Shown here piece by piece: positions 57,750 through 64,000 of a stretch of 64,000 nt of DNA. The translations under genes were made by a program, and so were the position numbers. Every line of letters starts with the position of its first letter. Position 1 is the first letter of the stretch. Where the stretch lies: positions 186,001 through 250,000 of the forward strand of contig JAEUMD010000003.1 in NCBI GenBank assembly GCA_016793635.1. The letters run 5' to 3'. This DNA comes from Hyphomicrobiaceae bacterium (lineage in GTDB: Bacteria > Pseudomonadota > Alphaproteobacteria > Rhizobiales > Hyphomicrobiaceae). Under the pieces are notes generated by a model that ran no database searches, was not told the DNA's origin, and was given only the letters and a program-made list of their open reading frames with translations.

Positions 57750-57940
57750 TCGTGTGCTCCCCAGACTTTCCAAGATAAGTGCGCTCGCGCGCGTAAGCGT
57801 CCGCGCCGGTCGCCAGCGCGCATCATACGCAAGTCTTAGAAGGCAATGGACCCGCCGGTAAAGACCAAGTTATACGTCGATGAACATGGCGCACGCGGAA
57901 GCGTTATTCTGAAAACAACATAACGAGGTCCTCGCGAGTC
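57750..57940. promoter_or_regulatory. Divergent promoter region of the formate dehydrogenase genes
   Basis: 190 bases separate the leftward ferredoxin gene from the rightward DUF3305 gene, so the control region for both should lie here. An AT-rich stretch (57855-57925) is the probable promoter. I do not recognise a specific regulator site. Confidence 0.4.
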
Positions 57941-58507
57941 ATGTCGAATTCAGAGCTGATCAACGTCAGCGTCATCGTTGCTCGCGAACGCCTCGACAGC
58001 CCGTGGAGCGATCACGTCTGGCGCGTCGTGGAAGTCGTGGCTGAACCGCTGGCGCTGCCGGCGTGGACAAGTTTGCGCCAATCGCCGGACGCCGAGATTT
58101 TTCACGCGGGCGCGACGACGCTCGTCCTGCATCGCAAGGACACCAGCGCCTACGCGGAAAACCTCGCGGGCGAAAAGCCCGTGCTCTACGTCGTGCTGCG
58201 GGAGAATCCGGCCGCCGGCGAAGGGCCGCCCATCGAGCTGCTTCTGGTCGCCGCCTCTGCCTTCGAGGCACAGGCCAACGCCGAAAGCGGCACCGAGATC
58301 GTCGGCCGCGTGCTCATTCCGCCGGCCATTCTCGCGCGCATCGAAAGCTTCGTCGCTGAGCATCACGTCGCCGAGCGGTTCGCCAAGCGGCAGCGGACCG
58401 CGCATCATCGCGCCGAGCAGCATCAATTCGGCCAAGAACCTATAGAGGCGTTGCGGCGCCGTATGATCGGCGCTGGCCGCGACCCCGGTGAACGCGACGG
58501 AGGCTAG
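57941..58507 (+). CDS. DUF3305 domain-containing protein
   Basis: A 188-residue soluble protein. VSVIVARERLDSPWSDHVWR, VVEVVAEPLALPAW and YAENLAGEKPVLYVVLRE match DUF3305 (PF11749). This family is found beside formate dehydrogenase genes and is of unknown function. The DUF3306 gene follows after eight bases, the normal pairing. The two presumably assist assembly or regulation of the enzyme encoded divergently. Confidence 0.85.
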   Translation: MSNSELINVSVIVARERLDSPWSDHVWRVVEVVAEPLALPAWTSLRQSPDAEIFHAGATTLVLHRKDTSAYAENLAGEKPVLYVVLRENPAAGEGPPIELLLVAASAFEAQANAESGTEIVGRVLIPPAILARIESFVAEHHVAERFAKRQRTAHHRAEQHQFGQEPIEALRRRMIGAGRDPGERDGG

Positions 58508-58515
58508 GTCGAGCC

Positions 58516-59226
58516 ATGAGCAAAGAGCACGAAGGCGTTCTCGCCCGCTGGTCGCGTCGCAAGGCCGAGGCGAGAAACGCACCGCTTGAGTCACCCGCCC
58601 CGGAAGAGTCAGGGCAAGGCGCGCCCGTTAACGACGAGCCGCACTTGGCGTCGCGCCATGCGACCACCGCGCCTTCGAACTCGCCCGCGGCCACTCATGA
58701 TCCTGCAGAGGCTGATCTGCAGACGCTCGACATCGACGCACTGGATGCCTCGTCGGACTATACGCGCTTCATGAAAAAATCGGTTCCGGCCGACGTTCGC
58801 TCGGAAGCTCTACGCAAGCTCTGGACGAGCGATCCGGTGTTCTCACTTCACGATGGCCTCGACGATTGCTGCGGCGACTACACGGATGCCCAATGGGCAA
58901 CAGGCGCCATTGCAACGGCGTACCGCGTCGGCAAGGGCATGCTGACGGACGAGGAAATTGCGGCTTGGGAGCGGCTCGGCCGCCCGGACGACGACGTCGC
59001 ATTTGCGCAGAGTGAAGGTGAGGCGGACGTCGCTGGCGAACCGTCTGAGCCGAAGGGCGACGCGGTCGCTCGTTCGGCGACCGGAGAGCCGGATGACACG
59101 GCGACCACGGCGGCGGCGAACGCGCAGCAGGTCACCGTCGAGACTGAGTGCAGCGATGGGCGTAGTGGGCCGAAGGATGGCGATGGACGCAACACTTCGT
59201 CCCGCGATTCTTCAACGCCATCGTGA
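58516..59226 (+). CDS. DUF3306 domain-containing protein
   Basis: A 236-residue protein. The conserved core lies in the middle: SSDYTRFMKKSVPADVRSEA, LRKLWTSDPVFSLHDGLDD and DYTD, which matches DUF3306 (PF11748). The N-terminal motif FLSRWSRRK-like (VLARWSRRKAEA) is also typical. The C-terminal 90 residues are acidic and low in complexity, so they are probably disordered. It is cotranscribed with DUF3305. Function unknown. Confidence 0.85.
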   Translation: MSKEHEGVLARWSRRKAEARNAPLESPAPEESGQGAPVNDEPHLASRHATTAPSNSPAATHDPAEADLQTLDIDALDASSDYTRFMKKSVPADVRSEALRKLWTSDPVFSLHDGLDDCCGDYTDAQWATGAIATAYRVGKGMLTDEEIAAWERLGRPDDDVAFAQSEGEADVAGEPSEPKGDAVARSATGEPDDTATTAAANAQQVTVETECSDGRSGPKDGDGRNTSSRDSSTPS

Positions 59227-59505
59227 TCGGCAACGGAAATGATTCCGAAACGGGCCTCTCTCCGCCACTGGGTGTGAGGCAGGGCGCCCATCCTTCTCGA
59301 AGACAGCATACCTTGTGCTGCGGCGTCCCAATGCGAGGTGGACGACCGCCGGAAACTCACGCGCAATGGGATGATAAGGGCGATCTCGCGTGAATGGCGG
59401 GCCTGACGGGACCAAGTTCGAACTCCAGCCCGAAGGGCTCGGGAGCAAGGCGACCCGGCACGAGTGCCGCCCCCGCGGAGCGCCTACGGCGCGTGAGCGC
59501 AAAAA

Positions 59506-59595
59506 TGGCGGAGGGAGTGGGATTCGAACCCACGGTACGGTTTCCCGCACACACGCGTTCCAGGCGTGCGCCTTCAACCACTCGGCCACCCCTCC
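59506..59595 (-). tRNA. tRNA-Ser (anticodon GGA)
   Basis: Ninety nucleotides on the minus strand with acceptor GGAGGGG, anticodon stem CACGC/GCGTG and loop CTGGAAC (anticodon GGA), a long variable arm typical of tRNA-Ser, a T-arm with GGTTCGAATCC, and encoded CCA. A run of five T follows directly and could aid termination. Confidence 0.97.
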
Positions 59596-59760
59596 GCGAA
59601 CTCGTGAAACAGGCGCGGAATATAGCCGGATGCCCCCTCGACGCAAGCGCGGATTTGCGCGGACTTACCCGCCCCACCCGCGGGGCCGCCACGACGCAGG
59701 GGCATGCGGCGCGCAGTTGCCTTGCGGTGGCCTGCGGGCGGTACTAAAAGGTCTGCGGCC

Positions 59761-59835
59761 GGGCGGTTAGCTCAGTGGTAGAGCGCCTCGTTTACACCGA
59801 GGATGTCGGGAGTTCGACCCTCTCACCGCCCACCA
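59761..59835 (+). tRNA. tRNA-Val (anticodon TAC)
   Basis: Seventy-five nucleotides: acceptor GGGCGGT with ACCGCCC, D-arm GCTC-AGTGGTA-GAGC, anticodon stem CCTCG/CGAGG with loop TTTACAC (anticodon TAC), T-arm GGGAG-TTCGACC-CTCTC with one G-T pair, and encoded CCA. It diverges from tRNA-Ser. Confidence 0.97.
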
Positions 59836-60004
59836 ACAGTATTCGCCGACACACCCTTTCGTCTCCCATTCGGTGCTTGGCCGCGAACCGACCGGACGCG
59901 CGCATCGTTTGCCGTCACTTCCAATAGCTCGCCTCAACCGACTTCCCGAGACGGTTCACACGCGCCCGTGCGACTCGCCACGAGAGAAACGATGGCATCT
60001 GCGA

Positions 60005-60430
60005 TCAGCCGGGGCTGGCCGAAGTCTTACGCTGGACGCGGGCGTCGAAGCGCTCGACGTTGACGACGACGCGCTCGTGCGTGCCGTCTCCGATCAGTTC
60101 CTTCTCGTCATGCACGGAGACACGGAAATAGATGGTTCGGCCATCGACCTTCACCACCTCGGCCGCGGCCGTCACACTCATTCCGACCGGCGTCGCCGCG
60201 ATGTGACGGACATCGAGGTGGATGCCGAGGCTCTGGTGCCCTTCAGGCAGCAGGTGCTCGCACGCGGCGAGCGCGGCCGCCTCGATCACGTTGATCATCA
60301 CCGGCGTTGCCAGCACGGCGATGCGCCCCGAGCCGACGCGCGGCGCGGTATGCTCCGGCGCGACGATCAGCGTCGAGGTGCCGCGTGCACCTGCCGCGAT
60401 AGCGTCGGCCAGCTTCGATTGCTCGGTCAT
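60005..60430 (-). CDS. FlK-like hotdog-fold thioesterase
   Basis: A 141-residue cytosolic protein. TPVMINVIEAAALAACEHLL, SLGIHLDVRHIAATPVGMSV and RVSVHDEKELIGDGTHERVV match the single-hotdog thioesterases related to FlK (fluoroacetyl-CoA thioesterase); the conserved Thr, Glu and His of the FlK triad have counterparts in the first half (EHTA, NVIEAA, GIHLDVRH). The acyl-CoA substrate is unknown. GGGAG lies five bases before the ATG. Confidence 0.85.
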   Translation of the reverse strand: MTEQSKLADAIAAGARGTSTLIVAPEHTAPRVGSGRIAVLATPVMINVIEAAALAACEHLLPEGHQSLGIHLDVRHIAATPVGMSVTAAAEVVKVDGRTIYFRVSVHDEKELIGDGTHERVVVNVERFDARVQRKTSASPG

Positions 60431-60743
60431 GAGTGCTCCCTGAGGATCGGCGCCTCAGCATGCCCGCACGTCGCCCCTGAGGCGAGAGTGCAAACGCGTG
60501 CGACCCTTTCAACCGATCGAAACGAGATCAGCCTCACTGCAGTTGATTAGGGTGAGGGACTGCCACTTGCACCGGCGCAGCAGGTGTCCGCTCCGCACCC
60601 GATGCCAACCGTGTGAATAGAAGCGTGCGGACTGCCGTATTGGGCCAGTGGCGTGCATGGCTCGGCTGGTGAGCACTTGCTTACAGTTCGTCCGGTTCCT
60701 GGTAGGTTGGCAGGCAGACGAGACCAGCGAAGGGAAGCAGTAA
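60431..60743. other. Divergent region between the thioesterase and STAS/ATPase genes
   Basis: 313 bases with both promoters. One copy of the motif GATCGGTTGAA lies at about 60509-60519 (minus strand). Composition falls from GC-rich to AT-richer at about 60500, marking the left edge of the lower-GC segment. No gene is seen. Confidence 0.4.
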
Positions 60744-61988
60744 TTGAGCATTTCCACGTCGGGCAACGACTTAGTTCTTTCGGGCAGCTTCAACCGTGAG
60801 GCGCTGCAGCGATCTTGCGCCGCTATACACAATCTCAGAAAGCAGGGCTGCACGTCCGTCAATATTGATATGACCAAGTTGGCGACAGGTTTTGCGGCAG
60901 ACCTGCTTCCGTTCGCGACCCATTGTCGAGCGCTCCTGATCGACGGATTTGGTGCCTTTCTAAGGCTGCCCGAGGATCCGAAGTTTTCTAGGCTTTTCGT
61001 AAACTCCAACTGGGCTCATCTGATCGATCCTCGCCAATTCGATCCATCCAGTTTCGCATCAAACAAGCACTTGCCAGCGATGATCTATGTCGACGCCGAG
61101 ACCCACTATCAGTCCGTCAACCAAATCATGAACAAGTTGCTGGGATCCCTTGAGGGTTTCTCGCGCGACCAACTGGCTGCCCTAGAATGGGCAGTTAACG
61201 AAATAACAGATAACGTCCTCAATCATGCGGATAGTCGTGTTGGAGGAGTTGTCCAGCTCACAACATTCAGCAAGTCAGGAATTGTCGAATTCATTGTGTG
61301 CGACACGGGCGTTGGAATTCCTAAAACGCTGCGGGACGCCCACGTTCATTTGACTAGCGATGTCGATGCGCTCGATCGAGCAATTAGAGAAGGCGTCACC
61401 AGGAACCGGCAGACCAACATGGGCAACGGATTGTTTGGCTCCTATCGGATTTCCCAGCTTTCAAATGGGTATTTCTCGATTTACTCCGGCTATGCAATGT
61501 TGAGTCTGACCAAGAAAGCCGGCTTGCATGTTGCCAAGCAGGCTATTCCTTACCAAGGTACGGCGATAGTTTGTGGCATAGCAACGGACAACCCCAATCT
61601 GCTGTCTGAGGCACTTGCATTTAAAGGTGAGAAATACACGCCAGGCTACTCTTACGTCGACAAGCTCGTTGAAGATGGTGGGGCAACAATTGTCTTAACG
61701 AATGAGGCGAAATCATTCGGCTCAAGAGATGTCGCCAAGCCTGTCAGGATTAAGATCGAAAATCTTTTATCGGCCGCGCCGGAGCGCGTTGAGATTGTGC
61801 TCGACGATGTTGCGCTGATCAGTAGTAGTTTTGCTGATGAGGTATTCGGCAAGCTATTCGTACAGCTGGGCCCAATCACGTTCATGAACCGCCTAAAGAT
61901 CAGCGGTGGCAACAATGTTGTACGCCAACTCATCGATCGGGCAATCACGCAACGAGTCGCTCTTGGAAAGAACAGCCCGTACGGTTAA
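60744..61988 (+). CDS. STAS-like / GHKL ATPase / DUF4325-like fusion protein
   Basis: A 414-residue protein. The N-terminal 120 residues (LSGSFNREALQRSCAA, VNIDMTKLATGFAADLLPF) resemble a STAS-type fold. Residues 145-250 are a GHKL (histidine-kinase-like) ATPase: N box NEITDNVLNHA, G1 DTGVGIP and G2 NMGNGLFG. The C-terminus (VRIKIENLLSAAPERVEIVL, SSSFADEVFGKLF) matches DUF4325 (PF14213), a STAS-like domain. It thus joins kinase and antagonist halves of a partner switch in one chain. There is no sensor or TM segment. The start is a TTG at 60744 with AAGGGA upstream. Composition is markedly less GC-rich than neighbours, suggesting transfer. Confidence 0.75.
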   Translation: MSISTSGNDLVLSGSFNREALQRSCAAIHNLRKQGCTSVNIDMTKLATGFAADLLPFATHCRALLIDGFGAFLRLPEDPKFSRLFVNSNWAHLIDPRQFDPSSFASNKHLPAMIYVDAETHYQSVNQIMNKLLGSLEGFSRDQLAALEWAVNEITDNVLNHADSRVGGVVQLTTFSKSGIVEFIVCDTGVGIPKTLRDAHVHLTSDVDALDRAIREGVTRNRQTNMGNGLFGSYRISQLSNGYFSIYSGYAMLSLTKKAGLHVAKQAIPYQGTAIVCGIATDNPNLLSEALAFKGEKYTPGYSYVDKLVEDGGATIVLTNEAKSFGSRDVAKPVRIKIENLLSAAPERVEIVLDDVALISSSFADEVFGKLFVQLGPITFMNRLKISGGNNVVRQLIDRAITQRVALGKNSPYG

Positions 61989-62360
61989 ATATGGCTCATT
62001 GTCGATTGGCCACTGGGAAGCAGCCGGTGGCATGCCCAGGGTCGCGATGATCGGAAGCGGAAGAGCGCCAGTGTGGCAAGCTCCGTGATCGCCCTATGGC
62101 GCTTTGGGTCATAATCGACGGTCGTGCGAGAGTTGGTTTCGAGCAAAGGCGCGGCAGCTTGTGCTCCCATCGCGCCTCGCATGCCTACATACGTCGAGCA
62201 AGCAGCCGCCCCTCACCCACTCCCCATCAAGGATGGAGGGGGGTGAGCCTGCGGCACGGCAAAGCCAACGCCCAACCCGGCGCCGGCGCCAGTGCATCGC
62301 CCCCGGGCGGAGGTTGCCAGGTCGCATCGGCGACCGGATCGCCAACCGTGAGCGACGACA
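61989..62360. other. Intergenic stretch downstream of the STAS/ATPase gene and of the carboxylase gene
   Basis: 372 bases between convergent genes. No gene is supported. It contains one strong hairpin at 62213-62248, listed separately. GC content rises again across it, marking the right edge of the low-GC segment. Confidence 0.45.
62213..62248. terminator. Long hairpin between convergent genes
   Basis: CTCACCC at 62213-62219 pairs with GGGTGAG at 62242-62248, and inner CCATC pairs with GATGG. The structure lies about 112 bases after the stop of the leftward carboxylase gene and 225 bases after the rightward STAS/ATPase gene. No T-run follows; it may be a terminator or an isolated repeat. Confidence 0.45.
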
Positions 62361-63893
62361 TCACAGCGGGATGTTGTCGTGCTTCTTCCAGGGATTTTCG
62401 ACGGTCTTGTTGCGCAGCATGTTGAGCGCGCGGCAGATGCGCATGCGCGTCGCGCGCGGCAGGATCACCTCGTCGATGTAACCGCGCTCGGCGGCGACGA
62501 ACGGGTTGGCGAAGCGGCGCTGGTACTCGTCGACACGTCCCTTGATCTTCTCCGGATCGGAAAGCTCCGAGCGATAGATGATCTCGGCGGCGCCCTTGGC
62601 ACCCATCACCGCGATTTCAGCGGTCGGCCAAGCGTAGTTGACGTCGCCACGGATGTGCTTCGAGCTCATCACGTCGTAAGCGCCACCATAGGCCTTGCGG
62701 GTGATGCAGGTGACCTTCGGCACGGTCGCCTCGGCATAGGCGAACAGAAGCTTGGCGCCATGCTTGATGAGGCCGCCATACTCCTGCGCGGTGCCCGGCA
62801 GGAAGCCCGGCACGTCGACGAAGGTTACGATCGGAATCTCGAAACAGTCGCAGAAGCGCACGAAGCGCGCCGCCTTGCGTGACGCGTCGCTGTCGAGCAC
62901 GCCAGCGAGCACCATCGGCTGGTTGGCGACGATGCCGACGGTGTGGCCCTCCATGCGAGCGAAGCCGACGACGATGTTCTTCGCGTAGGCATCCTGGATC
63001 TCGAAGAAATCGCCTTCGTCGACGACCTTATGGATCAGCTCCTTGATGTCGTAGGGCTTGTTCGGGTTGTCCGGAATGAGCGTATCGAGCGATGGATCGA
63101 GCCGGTCGGCGCTGTCGCGCGTCGGAAGCTCCGGCACGCCATCGATGTTGTTCGACGGCAGGAAGTCCATCAGGCGGCGCATCTGCAACAGCGCCTCGAC
63201 GTCGTTCTCGTAGGCGCGATCGGCGATGGACGACTTGGTGGTGTGCACCTTGGCGCCGCCGAGCTCTTCCGCCGTCACGGTCTCGTTGGTCACCGTCTTC
63301 ACGACATCGGGACCGGTGACGAACATGTAGCTCGTATCCTTCACCATGAAGATGAAGTCGGTCATCGCCGGCGAGTAGACGTCGCCGCCCGCGCACGGTC
63401 CCATGATGAGCGAGATCTGCGGAATGACGCCAGACGCGAGTACGTTGCGTGTGAACACTTCGCCATAGCCGCCGAGCGCGTCGACGCCCTCCTGAATGCG
63501 CGCGCCACCGGCATCGAACAGGCCGATGATGGGCGCGCGATTCTTCAGCGCCATGTCCTGGATCTTCGTCATCTTCTTGGCGTGCGTCTCGGAAAGCGAG
63601 CCGCCGAACACCGTGAAATCCTTGGCGAACACGTAGACGACGCGGCCGTTGATGGTGCCCCAGCCGGTGACGACGCCGTCGCCCGGGATCTTCGTCTTCT
63701 CCATGCCGAATTCGGTCGCGCGGTGCTCGACGAACATGTCGAACTCCTCGAACGAGCCGTCGTCCATCAGGAGTTCGATGCGCTCGCGCGCGGTCAGCTT
63801 GCCGCGCTTGTGCTGCGCGTCGATGCGCGCCTGGCCACCACCGAGACGGGCGTTCTCGCGCCGCTTCTCGAGCTCCTCGATCACATGCTTCAT
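62361..63893 (-). CDS. pccB: Propionyl-CoA carboxylase beta subunit
   Basis: A 510-residue carboxyltransferase that moves CO2 from biotin to propionyl-CoA (or another acyl-CoA), giving methylmalonyl-CoA. It is built from two crotonase-like halves; the oxyanion glycines lie in [20 protein letters not shown] and in [40 protein letters not shown] and [20 protein letters not shown] are diagnostic of PccB. The biotin-carrying alpha subunit is not in the window. ATG 63893 is preferred to the longer frame to 63965 because [12 protein letters not shown] is the usual start. Confidence 0.95.
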   Translation of the reverse strand: MKHVIEELEKRRENARLGGGQARIDAQHKRGKLTARERIELLMDDGSFEEFDMFVEHRATEFGMEKTKIPGDGVVTGWGTINGRVVYVFAKDFTVFGGSLSETHAKKMTKIQDMALKNRAPIIGLFDAGGARIQEGVDALGGYGEVFTRNVLASGVIPQISLIMGPCAGGDVYSPAMTDFIFMVKDTSYMFVTGPDVVKTVTNETVTAEELGGAKVHTTKSSIADRAYENDVEALLQMRRLMDFLPSNNIDGVPELPTRDSADRLDPSLDTLIPDNPNKPYDIKELIHKVVDEGDFFEIQDAYAKNIVVGFARMEGHTVGIVANQPMVLAGVLDSDASRKAARFVRFCDCFEIPIVTFVDVPGFLPGTAQEYGGLIKHGAKLLFAYAEATVPKVTCITRKAYGGAYDVMSSKHIRGDVNYAWPTAEIAVMGAKGAAEIIYRSELSDPEKIKGRVDEYQRRFANPFVAAERGYIDEVILPRATRMRICRALNMLRNKTVENPWKKHDNIPL

Positions 63894-64000
63894 GGGGAGG
63901 GATCCACCTGACACTTCGCCAATTGTCACAACGGGGTCAGATAGCACGGAGAGCGGTGGGCGCAAACGGAACGAAAGATAAACCGCGTGATGCCGCAGTC

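Noticed and set aside
59836-62360. Possible genomic island attached to tRNA-Val
   Set aside because: The lower-GC gene at 60744 is suggestive, but I found no second copy of the tRNA-Val 3' end to the right and no integrase, and a normal-GC thioesterase gene lies between.

Overview
The window looks like a chromosomal segment of a GC-rich alphaproteobacterium, most likely order Hyphomicrobiales (Rhizobiales). The basis is the high GC with strong third-position bias, a Usg-family gene, the block purM / DUF2066 / CDP-alcohol phosphatidyltransferase / AI-2E permease / hdaA / ppk / ppx, and the DUF6352-DUF6505-DUF6494 companions of the formate dehydrogenase operon. I do not assign a genus.

Layout. 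1-5.1 kb: a lysophospholipase-like hydrolase cut by the window edge, a sulfotransferase, a GNAT enzyme, a Gly-rich secreted protein, a small lipoprotein, Usg and a DUF1285 protein. 5.2-12.3 kb: one co-directional operon of MoxR ATPase, DUF58, a BatA/DUF4159 protein and a large membrane protein, followed by a tandem double-hairpin repeat. 12.4-17.8 kb: EamA exporter, a beta-HAD-like protein without a catalytic lysine, a phospholipase-C-like/DUF4332 protein, DUF3565, TetR, DUF302. 17.8-20.7 kb: TPP riboswitch with thiC, then a PNPOx-like protein. 20.7-32.6 kb: secreted protein, KefB-type antiporter, purM, then the DUF2066-to-ppx block that links phospholipid synthesis, replication control (HdaA) and polyphosphate metabolism. 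32.8 kb: a DnaJ-type co-chaperone.

33.8-36.5 kb is the most interesting part. It is a lower-GC insert between the end of the dnaJ-like gene and a tRNA-Lys gene. It carries a three-helix membrane protein resembling Pycsar effectors (PycTM, PF18967), followed 13 bases later by a class III nucleotidyl cyclase with a transmembrane helix and three Cys-paired C-terminal repeats. An IS3-family orfA fragment and a 10-bp direct repeat at both edges suggest acquisition. I read this as a candidate Pycsar-like anti-phage module with an unusual envelope-facing cyclase.

36.7-42.9 kb: ModE-like regulator, CysQ, a NarL/FixJ-type response regulator, ethanolamine ammonia-lyase (eutB, eutC) and a NamZ-type (DUF1343) lipid/Tat-exported protein. 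43.0-57.7 kb: a 14-gene leftward operon for a membrane-bound molybdenum/tungsten formate dehydrogenase. It holds a large ferredoxin protein, a TorD chaperone, a small Tat protein, alpha, beta and gamma subunits, a tiny lipoprotein, a DsrM/DsrK-like pair, a WD40-cytochrome c fusion, and four accessory proteins. Divergent DUF3305/DUF3306 genes face it at 57.9-59.2 kb.

59.5-64 kb: tRNA-Ser(GGA), tRNA-Val(TAC), an FlK-like thioesterase, a lower-GC gene fusing a STAS-like domain, a GHKL ATPase and a DUF4325-like STAS domain, and finally the beta subunit of propionyl-CoA carboxylase. No CRISPR array, integrase or complete insertion sequence was found.
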